From the NCBI RefSeq assembly GCF_017894385.1, contig NZ_CP059560.1, positions 1,178,001 to 1,242,000 on the forward strand: a stretch of 64,000 nucleotides of DNA, in the 5' to 3' direction. The position numbers and the translations under genes were made by a program. This stretch comes from Aromatoleum petrolei (GTDB taxonomy: Bacteria; Pseudomonadota; Gammaproteobacteria; Burkholderiales; Rhodocyclaceae). Position 1 is the stretch's first letter. Each line of letters starts with the position of its first letter. The notes beneath the pieces were generated by a model. It searched no databases. It saw only the letters and a program-made list of their open reading frames with translations, and was not told where the DNA came from. This document shows, in pieces, positions 26,298-35,063 of this stretch.

Positions 26298-28574
26298 ATG
26301 ATCGCGCAAGAACTTGAAGTCAGTCTGCACATGGCGTTTGTCGAAGCCCGGCAAAAGCGGCACGAGTTCATCACCGTCGAACACCTGCTGCTCGCACTGC
26401 TCGACAACCCCTCGGCAGCCGAGGTCCTGCGCGCCTGCGCAGCGAACGTCGAGGAGCTGCGTCGGGAACTGACGAACTTCATCAACGAGCACACCCCCAA
26501 GGTCGAAGGCACGGACGAGATCGACACGCAGCCGACACTCGGTTTCCAACGGGTGATCCAGCGCGCGATCCTGCATGTGCAGTCGTCGGGCAAGAAGGAA
26601 GTGACCGGCGCGAACGTGCTCGTGGCGATTTTCGGCGAGAAGGATTCACACGCCGTCTATTTCCTGCAGCGACAGAACATCTCGCGCCTGGACGTGGTGA
26701 ATTTCATCTCGCACGGCATCTCGAAATCCCCGCAGCAAGGGCAGCCGCCGGCGGGCAAGAGCGAACCCCAGGAACAGGGCGAGCAGGAGAGCGAAGGCGC
26801 GCAGAGCAACAGCGCACTCGAGAACTACACGCAGAACCTCAACCAGCAGGCTCTCATCGGCAAGATCGATCCGCTGATCGGCCGCGAGCGCGAGCTCGAG
26901 CGCGTGATCCAGACGCTGTGCCGGCGACGCAAGAACAACCCGCTGCTGGTTGGCGAGGCCGGTGTCGGCAAAACGGCGATCGCCGAGGGACTCGCGCGCT
27001 GTATCGTCGAAGGCCGCATTCCCGAAGTGCTCGAGGGTGCGCAGGTGTATGCACTGGACATGGGCGCCCTGCTCGCTGGCACAAAGTATCGCGGCGATTT
27101 CGAGCAGCGCCTGAAGGCCGTGCTGAAGCAGCTGCGCGAAACGCGCAACGCCATCCTGTTCATCGACGAGATCCACACGCTGATCGGCGCGGGCGCCGCG
27201 TCGGGCGGCACGCTGGATGCGTCCAACCTGCTCAAGCCGGCGCTCTCCTCCGGCCAGCTGAAGTGCATCGGCGCGACGACTTATTCCGAGTTCCGCCAGA
27301 TCTTCGAGAAGGATCATGCGCTGTCGCGGCGCTTCCAGAAGGTCGACGTCACCGAGCCCTCGGTCGCCGAAACGGTCGAGATCCTGAAAGGGCTCAAGAG
27401 CCGCTTCGAGGAGCACCACGGCGTCAAGTACTCGACCGCAGCACTGAGCTCAGCGGCGGAGTTGTCCGCGCGCTACATCAATGACCGCCAGCTGCCCGAC
27501 AAGGCCATCGACGTGATCGATGAAGCGGGCGCCGCGCAGCGCATCCTGCCCAAGTCGAAGCAGCGCAAGACGATCGGCAAGGGCGAGATCGAGGACATCG
27601 TCGCGAAGATGGCGCGCATTCCGCCGCGCACGGTATCCAGCGACGACAAGGCCGCGCTGAAGAACCTCGACCGTGACCTGAAGAACGTCGTGTTCGGCCA
27701 GGAAGCGGCGATCGAGGCGCTCGCCAAGGCAATCAAGATGTCGCGCTCCGGCCTGGGGAATCCGGCGAAGCCGATTGGCAGCTTCCTGTTCTCCGGCCCC
27801 ACCGGGGTCGGCAAGACCGAGGTGGCGCGGCAGCTCGCCTTCACGATGGGCATCGAACTCGTACGCTTCGACATGTCGGAATACATGGAGCGCCATGCGG
27901 TGAGCCGCCTGATCGGTGCGCCGCCGGGATATGTCGGCTTCGATCAGGGCGGCCTGCTGACCGAGGCGATCACGAAGAAACCGCACTGCGTGCTGCTGCT
28001 CGACGAGATCGAGAAGGCCCACCCCGACATCTTCAACATCCTGCTGCAAGTGATGGACCACGGCACGCTGACGGACAACAACGGTCGGCAGGCGGACTTC
28101 CGCAACGTGATCATTATCATGACGACCAACGCGGGCGCGGAGATGATGCAGAAGTCGGTGATCGGCTTCTCGGCCAAGCGCGAGGTCGGCGACGAGATGG
28201 GCGAGATCAAGCGCATGTTTTCGCCGGAGTTCCGCAACCGGCTGGACGCGACGATCTCGTTCAAGCCGCTCGACAACGAGATCATCCTGCGCGTGGTCGA
28301 CAAGTTCCTCATGCAGCTCGAGGCGCAATTGCACGAGAAGAAGGTCGAGGCGCACTTCACCGACGAGCTCAAGGGCTGGCTGGCCGCCGAGGGCTTCGAT
28401 CCGGTGATGGGCGCGCGCCCGATGGCACGCCTGATCCAGGACACGATTCGCTCGGCGCTCGCCGACGAACTGCTGTTCGGACGCCTCGTGCATGGCGGCA
28501 AGGTGACGATCGATCTCGATGGCGAGGGCAAGGTCAAGCTGGTGTTCGACCAGACCGAGGCCGCCACCGTCTGA
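26298..28574 (+). CDS. clpA: ATP-dependent Clp protease ATPase subunit ClpA
   Basis: A 758-residue AAA+ unfoldase that feeds proteins to the ClpP peptidase. It has an N-terminal Clp repeat domain (residues 1-145), then a first ATPase module with GEAGVGKT near residue 219 and IDEIHTL, and a second with GPTGVGKT near residue 500 and LLDEIEKAHPD. It ends in the D2-small domain. GGAGG lies upstream, overlapping the end of clpS, and a T-tailed terminator follows. clpP is not in the window. It is intact and of normal length. Confidence 0.97.
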   Translation: MIAQELEVSLHMAFVEARQKRHEFITVEHLLLALLDNPSAAEVLRACAANVEELRRELTNFINEHTPKVEGTDEIDTQPTLGFQRVIQRAILHVQSSGKKEVTGANVLVAIFGEKDSHAVYFLQRQNISRLDVVNFISHGISKSPQQGQPPAGKSEPQEQGEQESEGAQSNSALENYTQNLNQQALIGKIDPLIGRERELERVIQTLCRRRKNNPLLVGEAGVGKTAIAEGLARCIVEGRIPEVLEGAQVYALDMGALLAGTKYRGDFEQRLKAVLKQLRETRNAILFIDEIHTLIGAGAASGGTLDASNLLKPALSSGQLKCIGATTYSEFRQIFEKDHALSRRFQKVDVTEPSVAETVEILKGLKSRFEEHHGVKYSTAALSSAAELSARYINDRQLPDKAIDVIDEAGAAQRILPKSKQRKTIGKGEIEDIVAKMARIPPRTVSSDDKAALKNLDRDLKNVVFGQEAAIEALAKAIKMSRSGLGNPAKPIGSFLFSGPTGVGKTEVARQLAFTMGIELVRFDMSEYMERHAVSRLIGAPPGYVGFDQGGLLTEAITKKPHCVLLLDEIEKAHPDIFNILLQVMDHGTLTDNNGRQADFRNVIIIMTTNAGAEMMQKSVIGFSAKREVGDEMGEIKRMFSPEFRNRLDATISFKPLDNEIILRVVDKFLMQLEAQLHEKKVEAHFTDELKGWLAAEGFDPVMGARPMARLIQDTIRSALADELLFGRLVHGGKVTIDLDGEGKVKLVFDQTEAATV

Positions 28575-28606
28575 GCATTCCGGCGCCGCAAACCCGGCGC
28601 GATCGG

Positions 28607-28636
28607 AAAGGGCGACCCGCGGGTCGCCCTTTTTTT
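28607..28636 (+). terminator. Rho-independent terminator of clpSA
   Basis: AAAGGGCGACC and GGTCGCCCTTT form a stem with a short GC loop and a seven-T tail, 33 bases past the clpA stop. Confidence 0.9.
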
Positions 28637-28736
28637 GTTTGTCGTGCTGGTTTATCGTCCCACCCCGAACCCTGCGCGGGTTTGCGCGTGTCATCGCACT
28701 CGACCATCAATCGCCAGCAAACAAGGAAACGCAAGC

Positions 28737-29216
28737 ATGGAAATCCAGACAGCCGATCTCTGCGACGCCCACGAAGGAAAACTACGCATCGTCAGCCCGA
28801 TGTTCCGCAGCTTCGGCGGCCGCGCCGCTTTCGGCGGCGAGATCGCGACGCTCAAGGTGTTCGAAGACAACTCGCTGGTGCGCACGGCGCTGGAGGGGCC
28901 GGGCAAGGGCCGCGTGCTCGTGATCGACGGCGGCGCGTCGATGCGTTGCGCGCTGGTTGGCGACCAGCTGGCGCTGCTGGGGGTGAAGAACGGCTGGGCC
29001 GGCGTGATCGTCTATGGCTGCATCCGCGACTCGAAGGCGATCGGCGGTATGGACATCGGCGTGTTCGCGCTCGGCACCCATCCGCAAAAGAGCATCAAGA
29101 AGGGCGTCGGCGACAGGGATCTGCCGGTGACGTTCGGCGGCGTCACCTTCGTGCCCGGCCAGTTCGTCTATGCGGACGAGGACGGCGTGGCGGTTTCGGA
29201 ATCGCCCCTGCTCTGA
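28737..29216 (+). CDS. RraA family protein (RNase E regulator / HMG aldolase fold)
   Basis: A 159-residue trimeric-fold protein. The stretch GGASMRCALVGDQLA and GVIVYGCIRD, with the glycine-arginine-aspartate residues shared by RraA and class II 4-hydroxy-4-methyl-2-oxoglutarate/oxaloacetate aldolases, are visible. RraA inhibits RNase E in E. coli, but many homologues are metal-dependent pyruvate aldolases, so both are possible here. The ATG at 28737 follows AAGGAAAC. It is monocistronic between the clpSA terminator and the aceA control region. Confidence 0.85.
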   Translation: MEIQTADLCDAHEGKLRIVSPMFRSFGGRAAFGGEIATLKVFEDNSLVRTALEGPGKGRVLVIDGGASMRCALVGDQLALLGVKNGWAGVIVYGCIRDSKAIGGMDIGVFALGTHPQKSIKKGVGDRDLPVTFGGVTFVPGQFVYADEDGVAVSESPLL

Positions 29217-29463
29217 GCATCACAGGGCCGGCCGGCGTGCACCGGCCCCTCCCCACCTCGACCGCCGCACGCCGGCGCGGGCCTGCGGCGCGTTCGTCAC
29301 GCAAGCCCGCCGATCCTGCCCCATCCCCGCAACGCGTGGTGAAAACCCGTGGCAGATCTTGCGCGTCGCAGCAGCAATTCGTTTCACAACGCCAATCGCG
29401 CTCTCACAATGTGAAACTTTGCGCGCAAATATCTGATTTTCTTGCTGCAAATAATTTCTTATA

Positions 29464-29475
29464 TCTTATATAAGA
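29464..29475. promoter_or_regulatory. Putative operator palindrome upstream of aceA
   Basis: The perfect inverted repeat TCTTATATAAGA ends four bases before the -35 element and is centred near -45. A further half site TCTTATA sits seven bases upstream. It is identical to the core in the monomeric IDH/aceK intergenic region. Confidence 0.6.
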
Positions 29476-29479
29476 CTTA

Positions 29480-29508
29480 TTGCTGCAAAGCGAGATCGTC
29501 CCTATACT
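29480..29508 (+). promoter_or_regulatory. aceA promoter
   Basis: TTGCTG (29480-29485), a 17-base spacer and TATACT (29503-29508) make a good sigma70-type promoter. Its -35 lies inside a repeated TTGCTGCAAA element. Confidence 0.65.
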
Positions 29509-29631
29509 TTTTCCCACACGAGGACGCTTTAGCGCGCCTCGTACCGGCAGGAGTCGCCCGACCGGAACACCGGGCGGACGCGCAGCCGAGTTGAAACCAG
29601 CTTGTAAACCATCAGCCGAGAAGGAACTGTC

Positions 29632-30945
29632 ATGACCCTGACCCGCGAACAGCAAATCGCCGCCCTCGAGAAAGACTGGGCCGAAAACCCCCGCTGGAAA
29701 GGCATCAAGCGCGGCTATGCCGCTGCTGATGTCGTCCGCCTGCGCGGCTCCCTGCCGATCGAGCACACCCTGGCCAAGCGCGGCGCCGAGAAGCTGTGGG
29801 AAAAGGTCAACGGCGGCGCCAAGAAGGGCTATGTGAACGCCTTCGGCGCCATCACCGCCGGTCAGGCGATGCAGCAGGCCAAGGCCGGCCTGGAAGCCGT
29901 CTATCTGTCGGGCTGGCAGGTCGCCGCCGACGGCAACACGTCCGAGACCATGTACCCGGACCAGTCGCTGTACGCCTACGACTCGGTGCCGACGATGGTT
30001 CGCCGCATCAACAACACCTTCAAGCGTGCCGACGAGATCCAGTGGTCGCGCGGCGTCAATCCGGGCGACAAGGAATTCATCGACTACTTCCTGCCGATCG
30101 TCGCCGACGCTGAAGCCGGTTTCGGCGGCGTGCTGAACGCCTTCGAACTGATGAAGAACATGATCGCCGCCGGCGCCGCCGGTGTGCACTTCGAAGACCA
30201 ACTGGCTGCAGTGAAGAAGTGCGGCCACATGGGCGGCAAGGTGCTCGTGCCGACGCAGGAAGCGATCGAGAAGCTGATCTCGGCCCGCTTCGCCTCCGAC
30301 GTGATGGGCGTGTCGACCCTGATCCTGGCCCGTACCGACGCGGAAGCCGCGAACCTGATCACCTCGGACCATGACGCGAACGACAAGCCCTTCCTCACCG
30401 GCGAGCGGACGCAGGAAGGCTTCTACCGCGTGAAGAACGGCCTTGAACAGGCCATCAGCCGCGGTGTCGCCTACGCCCCCTACGCCGACCTGGTGTGGTG
30501 CGAGACCGGCACGCCGGACCTCGGCTTCGCCCGCGAGTTCGCGCAGGCCGTGCTTTCCGCCTGCCCGGGCAAGCTGCTGTCGTACAACTGCTCGCCGTCG
30601 TTCAACTGGAAGAAGAACCTCGACGACAAGACCATCGCCAAGTTCCAGGACGAACTTTCGGCACTCGGCTACAAGTACCAGTTCATCACGCTGGCCGGCA
30701 TCCACGTCAATTGGTTCAACACCTTCCAGTTCGCGCACGCTTACGCCCGCGGCGAAGGCATGAAGCATTACGTCGAGATGGTGCAGGAGAAGGAATTCGC
30801 CGCTCGCGAACAGGGCTACACCTTCGTGTCGCACCAGCAGGAAGTCGGCGCCGGCTACTTCGACGACGTCACCACCGTCATCCAGGGCGGCTCGTCTTCG
30901 GTGAAGGCGCTGACCGGCTCGACCGAAGAAGAGCAGTTCCACTGA
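29632..30945 (+). CDS. aceA: Isocitrate lyase
   Basis: A 437-residue glyoxylate-shunt enzyme that cleaves isocitrate to succinate and glyoxylate. The catalytic loop with cysteine, [14 protein letters not shown], is present. So are [26 protein letters not shown] and the C-terminal active-site [22 protein letters not shown] precedes the ATG. It is monocistronic with its own terminator; malate synthase and aceK are elsewhere in the window. It competes with the two isocitrate dehydrogenases, and the shared palindromic element suggests coordinated control. Confidence 0.97.
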   Translation: MTLTREQQIAALEKDWAENPRWKGIKRGYAAADVVRLRGSLPIEHTLAKRGAEKLWEKVNGGAKKGYVNAFGAITAGQAMQQAKAGLEAVYLSGWQVAADGNTSETMYPDQSLYAYDSVPTMVRRINNTFKRADEIQWSRGVNPGDKEFIDYFLPIVADAEAGFGGVLNAFELMKNMIAAGAAGVHFEDQLAAVKKCGHMGGKVLVPTQEAIEKLISARFASDVMGVSTLILARTDAEAANLITSDHDANDKPFLTGERTQEGFYRVKNGLEQAISRGVAYAPYADLVWCETGTPDLGFAREFAQAVLSACPGKLLSYNCSPSFNWKKNLDDKTIAKFQDELSALGYKYQFITLAGIHVNWFNTFQFAHAYARGEGMKHYVEMVQEKEFAAREQGYTFVSHQQEVGAGYFDDVTTVIQGGSSSVKALTGSTEEEQFH

Positions 30946-30990
30946 TCAAAGGGGCATAGGCGGACCGCCATCAGGCCCGCCAAAGCTGGA

Positions 30991-31018
30991 GGCCGCGTCC
31001 ACAAGACGCGGCCTTTTT
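30991..31018 (+). terminator. Rho-independent terminator of aceA
   Basis: GGCCGCGTC and GACGCGGCC pair around a five-base loop and are followed by five Ts, 46 bases after the aceA stop. Confidence 0.9.
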
Positions 31019-31047
31019 CCTATTGTTCAATGCCGAGCGGATGCGAC

Positions 31048-31596
31048 TCAGCCCGCACCGCCACCCTGAGGGGGCATGCCCGGCCCCATGCGTCCCGGTC
31101 CCATGCCGCCTTTGCCGCCTCGCCCCATCCCGCGCGGGCCGAACATCGGGAACTGCTCGTCGAAGGTCTTCTTCTGCGTCGCATCGAGTCCCGCATACAA
31201 GGCTTCGGTGGCCTTGCGGACGTCCTGCATCGAGGCCACGCGTTCCTTCGCGAAGGCTTCCATGCGCTCCATGCGTTCAGGCACGGTCTTCGGACGTTCC
31301 TGGGTGCGCATCGCCTGCATGTGCTCGGACATCCTGCGCGCCTTGTCCTGCATCACGCTCTTGAACTGCTCCCACGCCAGCGCCTGCTCGGGTTTCAGGG
31401 AAAGCGCCGTCTGCAGGGTCGCGAGGCGTTGGGTCATGTGCTCGGACATCGCTGCCGGGTCCATGCGGTGCATCCGGTGCATGCCACCGCGCGGGCCGTC
31501 GCAATCACCCCACGGTGCCGCGAACGCCCCGCCCGCTCCCATGCCGATCGTCGCGACGAGCGCGGCGGCGAGTGAATTCTTCATCCAGGTTTTCAT
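31048..31596 (-). CDS. Spy/CpxP family periplasmic protein
   Basis: A 182-residue protein with a signal peptide (residues 1-26, ending GGAFA) and a long helical body with the LTxxQ-like element LDATQKKTFDEQ. It ends in an unusual glycine/methionine/proline-rich tail (about residues 153-182). Spy/CpxP proteins are periplasmic chaperones or stress sensors, and the His/Met-rich N-terminal (MHRMHRMD) and tail could bind metal. The start at 31596 has GGAGAAGGATC upstream. It is divergent from a two-component system that probably controls it. Confidence 0.85.
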   Translation of the reverse strand: MKTWMKNSLAAALVATIGMGAGGAFAAPWGDCDGPRGGMHRMHRMDPAAMSEHMTQRLATLQTALSLKPEQALAWEQFKSVMQDKARRMSEHMQAMRTQERPKTVPERMERMEAFAKERVASMQDVRKATEALYAGLDATQKKTFDEQFPMFGPRGMGRGGKGGMGPGRMGPGMPPQGGGAG

Positions 31597-31823
31597 GATC
31601 CTTCTCCGGTTGGTGATCGGGTTCGCCCCTTACGGGCGGCAGAGTCATTTCAGCACCGCCGTGTAAGCGGGATTTGTCCGCAGGAAAGCGGATTGAATGG
31701 CTGTGTTTCGCGTGCCGTGAGCGATACTCTGGGATACAAACCGGTGGCTACGCGGCCGTAAGATTCGATCGACCCGAACTCCCGGGAAGGCCCCGACCGC
31801 CCCGCCGAACCCATCCATTGAAC

Positions 31824-32585
31824 ATGACAAACGCACCCGACCATATCCTGATCGTCGACGACGACCGCGAGATCCGCGCGCTCCTGGCCGACTACCTCGA
31901 AAAGCAGGGATTGCGCTGCACGACCGCCGCCGACGGACGCGAGATGAAGGCGGCGCTCGACCGCCACCGCGTCGACCTGATCGTGCTGGACCTGATGCTG
32001 CCCGGGGAGGATGGCCTGACCCTGTGCCGCAACCTGCGCGCAGCCGGCCCGCATGCGAACACCCCGGTCCTGATGCTGACCGCCCGCGGGGAGGACATGG
32101 ACCGTATCCTCGGGCTGGAGATGGGGGCAGACGACTATGTGCCGAAGCCCTTCGTCCCGCGCGAACTGTTGGCGCGCATCCGCGCCATCCTGCGCCGCGC
32201 ACGCGCGCTGCCGCCCAATCTCGCGGCTGCACAGGTGCAGCACGCGACCGAACTGGGCTTCGCCCACTGGCGCCTGAATACCGTGGGCCGCCACCTCATC
32301 GGCCCCGACGGCACGGTGGTGCCGCTTTCGGGTGCCGAATACAGGCTGCTGTCGGTCTTCCTTTCACATCCACAGCGGGTTCTGAACCGCGACCAGTTGA
32401 TGGAGCTGACCCAGGGCCGTGAGGCGGACGTCTTCGACCGCTCGATCGACCTGCTGGTAAGCCGGCTGCGCCAACGCCTTGGCGACAACGCGCGCGAGCC
32501 CGAGATCATCAAGACGGTGCGCAACGAGGGCTACGTGCTGGCATGTGCGGTGTCGCCGGTAGCGCCGGAAGACGAGGCTCCATGA
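31824..32585 (+). CDS. OmpR-family response regulator
   Basis: A 253-residue regulator with a receiver domain (acidic pocket VDDDRE at the N-terminus, phospho-acceptor aspartate in LIVLDLMLPGEDG near residue 54, KPF lysine near 108). A winged-helix DNA-binding domain follows, with SGAEYRLLSVF and the RSIDLLVSRLRQRL recognition helix. The ATG at 31824 is chosen; a TTG six bases upstream is possible. It overlaps the histidine kinase gene by four bases (ATGA). By context it probably regulates the divergent Spy-like gene. Confidence 0.94.
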   Translation: MTNAPDHILIVDDDREIRALLADYLEKQGLRCTTAADGREMKAALDRHRVDLIVLDLMLPGEDGLTLCRNLRAAGPHANTPVLMLTARGEDMDRILGLEMGADDYVPKPFVPRELLARIRAILRRARALPPNLAAAQVQHATELGFAHWRLNTVGRHLIGPDGTVVPLSGAEYRLLSVFLSHPQRVLNRDQLMELTQGREADVFDRSIDLLVSRLRQRLGDNAREPEIIKTVRNEGYVLACAVSPVAPEDEAP

Positions 32586-33934
32586 AAACCCGATGGACCG
32601 GCACGCTGTTCGCCCGGCTCATGCTGATCTGGCTGGGCGGGATGGTGGTCGTGCTGGCGGTGAGCTTCGCGCTCTTTCTCAGCGAACGCGACCGCTTTGC
32701 GCGCGAGGTGTTGTTCGAGGGCGTCGCACGCGAGATCGCGGCTGCCGTTGATGTGCTCGAACACATGCCGGCGGTACAGCGCGAAGACTGGATCGACGCG
32801 GTGGGACGCCGCCGCCTGCGCTTCGCCCTCGCGCCACCGCCTCCCGACGCGACGGCCAGTTCCGCTTCCGCACCGCTTGCCGCAGCCATCCGCGAGGCCC
32901 TTCCCGACCGCAGCGTCGAAGTGCTGTCCCGCGCGCGACCGGACGAGGAGCATCCGCACCGCTTCCAGTCCTTCGTAAGCCTGAATCTGGGCGACGGCAC
33001 CCCGCTGCTGATCCGCATGCAGGGGCCGATGTTCGGCATGCGCCCGCCACCGCTGCCGCCGGGCAGCTTGGTGACGTCGCTGCTGGCGCTGCTCGTCGGC
33101 GTCACGCTGCTCACCTGGTTCGCGGTACGCATCGCGACGCGCCCGATCACGCGACTGGCGGCGGCTGCCGATGCGCTGGGCGAGGATCCGAACCGTCCGC
33201 CGCTCGCGACCGACGGCCCCGCCGAAGCGGCTCTGGCTGCGCACGCCTTCAACCGCATGCAGGAACGCATCCTGCAGCATGTCGCCGAGCGCACGCGCAT
33301 CCTGGCCGCCGTTTCGCACGACCTGCAGACCCCGATCACGCGCCTGCGCCTGCGTGCCGAGCTGATCGAGGACGAGGCCCTGCGCACGAAGTTCCAGAGT
33401 GACCTGGACGCGATGCAGGCGCTGGCCAAGGAAGGACTGGACTACGCGCGCAGTCTGGACACAAGCGCGCCGAAGCAGGCGATCGACCTGAACGCCCTGG
33501 TCGCGGCCTTGCGCGATGACGCGCAGGACATGGGCTGGGAGGTGGAGATCGAGGGCGAGCCGGTACCACCGTGCCGCGGGCAACTCGGCGGACTGCGCCG
33601 CGCGCTGTGGAACCTGATCGAGAATGGGCACAAGTTCGGGGGCCGCGTGCGCATCGCACTGCACGCCCAGCCCGCGGCGTGCGAGCTTCGCATCCGCGAC
33701 GACGGCCCCGGACTTCCGCCGCAGGAGCTGGACAAGGTCTTCGAGCCCTTCTACCGCGTGGAGTCGTCGCGCAGCCGGGAAACGGGCGGCACAGGACTGG
33801 GTCTGGCAATCGCACGCAACCTGTTGCGGGCACAGGGGGGCGAGGTGCGGCTCACGAATCGCGCCGAGGGCGGGCTCGAGGCGATCGTCACGCTCACACG
33901 CATGGCGCGGGACCGCGACACCACGGCCGTCTGA
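32582..33934 (+). CDS. Membrane sensor histidine kinase
   Basis: A 450-residue kinase. Transmembrane segment 1 is about residues 12-33, a periplasmic sensor domain of about 125 residues follows, and segment 2 is about 160-180. After these come HAMP, HisKA with the phospho-histidine in SHDLQTPITRLRLRAE, and an ATPase domain with NLIENGHKFG, DDGPG and GGTGLGLAIARN. It is translationally coupled to the response regulator. An envelope-stress role similar to Cpx or Rst systems is inferred from the adjacent Spy/CpxP-like gene; the signal is unknown. Confidence 0.94.
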   Translation: MKTRWTGTLFARLMLIWLGGMVVVLAVSFALFLSERDRFAREVLFEGVAREIAAAVDVLEHMPAVQREDWIDAVGRRRLRFALAPPPPDATASSASAPLAAAIREALPDRSVEVLSRARPDEEHPHRFQSFVSLNLGDGTPLLIRMQGPMFGMRPPPLPPGSLVTSLLALLVGVTLLTWFAVRIATRPITRLAAAADALGEDPNRPPLATDGPAEAALAAHAFNRMQERILQHVAERTRILAAVSHDLQTPITRLRLRAELIEDEALRTKFQSDLDAMQALAKEGLDYARSLDTSAPKQAIDLNALVAALRDDAQDMGWEVEIEGEPVPPCRGQLGGLRRALWNLIENGHKFGGRVRIALHAQPAACELRIRDDGPGLPPQELDKVFEPFYRVESSRSRETGGTGLGLAIARNLLRAQGGEVRLTNRAEGGLEAIVTLTRMARDRDTTAV

Positions 33935-33946
33935 GCGGGCGGATCT

Positions 33947-34954
33947 CTACAGCGAGGCGAAGCTCCCGCGCCCGACCGGAAGCGGCATCAGCGGAGCGGC
34001 CAGATCCGCCGCGACCTCGGCGCGCAGCCAGTCGAGGAAAGCCAGGAGCAGCGGCGTGTCCGGCCGCCCTTCGGGGAGCACGATCCAGTAACGCCACTGC
34101 GGGCGCCGTGCGAACGGCAAGTCGGGCGGGAAGTCGCTCGAACAAATGCCCTCGGGGGCATGACGAGCCTCGATGGCGATGTCGAAGGGGCGCAACAGTT
34201 TTCCCGCACGCAGCGCCGACGCTGCCAGGCTGCGCCGCGCGAGCGCGACGCCGCGTCCTTCGAGTGCGGCCTGAAGCACCAGGGCGGAGTCGGAGAGCAT
34301 CAGGCCGCTCGCCGGCTCGGGCCAGTCGAGGCCGGCAGCACGGAACCATGGCGCCCAGTCTTCCCCCTCCGAACGCAAGAGCGGCAGGCAAGCGAGATCG
34401 CCCGGCACGCGCAGCGGATGCCCCGCGCACAGGGCGGGACTGACGACCGGAAAGAGTACGTCGTCCATCAACAGTTCGCTCCGGACGCCGCAATAGCCGC
34501 CGGGTCCCCAGCGGATGCTGAGATCCATGCCGTCGCGGCTGAAGTCGGCGAGCGCGCCGGTCGCGGTGATGTTCACCTCCGCCGACGGATGGGCATCGAT
34601 GAAGGCGCCGATGCGCGGCGTGAGCCAGCGGCTGGCGAAGGACGGCATCACGCTAATCGACAGGCGGTTGGGATTGGACCGCCGCCTGAGATTCGCGACG
34701 GTATCCGCAATCTGCCGCAGAGCGCCGTTTGCGGCGTGCAGGAGCTCCTCCCCCGCGGGGGTCAGCACGACCGACCGTCCCTGGCGATGGAAGAGAGGAA
34801 ATCCGAGATGCTCCTCGAGCGCGCGGATCTGGTGGCTCACCGCGCCGTGCGTGACGAACAATTCGTCGGCCGCACGTGACACGCTCGACAGGCGCGCCGC
34901 CGCCTCGAAGACGCGCAGCGCCGGCAATGGCGGAAGTTTCCCGGGACGTTCCAT
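33947..34954 (-). CDS. LysR-type transcriptional regulator, GcvA-like
   Basis: A 335-residue regulator. The N-terminal winged helix (LPPLPALRVFEAAARLSSVSRAADEL-type helices with VTHGAVSHQIRALE) is followed by a type 2 periplasmic-binding-like effector domain from about residue 95. The GcvA-like opening and divergent arrangement with a DUF2917 gene are commonly seen together in Proteobacteria. The effector is unknown. A TGTGA-N7-TCACA inverted repeat sits immediately upstream of its start codon and probably allows autoregulation as well as control of the DUF2917 gene. Confidence 0.92.
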   Translation of the reverse strand: MERPGKLPPLPALRVFEAAARLSSVSRAADELFVTHGAVSHQIRALEEHLGFPLFHRQGRSVVLTPAGEELLHAANGALRQIADTVANLRRRSNPNRLSISVMPSFASRWLTPRIGAFIDAHPSAEVNITATGALADFSRDGMDLSIRWGPGGYCGVRSELLMDDVLFPVVSPALCAGHPLRVPGDLACLPLLRSEGEDWAPWFRAAGLDWPEPASGLMLSDSALVLQAALEGRGVALARRSLAASALRAGKLLRPFDIAIEARHAPEGICSSDFPPDLPFARRPQWRYWIVLPEGRPDTPLLLAFLDWLRAEVAADLAAPLMPLPVGRGSFASL

Positions 34955-34955
34955 A

Positions 34956-34972
34956 TGTGAGCGCTATTCACA
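34956..34972. promoter_or_regulatory. Candidate LysR operator
   Basis: TGTGA and TCACA flank GCGCTAT, fitting the T-N11-A pattern of LysR-family sites, in the 109-base divergent intergenic region directly next to the lysR start. Confidence 0.5.
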
Positions 34973-35063
34973 AACGTGTCAGAAAAGATCGATTTTCACG
35001 ACTGCCGCCGGCGATGACAATGGCTGCCACAACGGTCGCTCCAGCGGAGCATCAGGAGGCATC

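Larger units (their letters stand above)
29217..29631 (+). promoter_or_regulatory. aceA control region
   Basis: 415 bases with no gene, changing from GC-rich to an AT-rich stretch at 29380-29510. In order it holds: inverted repeat GTTTCACA (29381-29388) and TGTGAAAC (29410-29417); palindrome TTTGCGCGCAAA (29418-29429); TTGCTGCAAA (29442-29451); half site TCTTATAT (29457-29464); palindrome TCTTATATAAGA (29464-29475); a second TTGCTGCAAA (29480-29489); and the promoter. The untranslated leader would be about 117 bases long. Confidence 0.6.

Noticed and set aside
29404..30942. Leftward open frame opposite aceA that runs into its promoter
   Set aside because: It runs antisense through the aceA coding and control sequence and has no domain or ribosome binding site.
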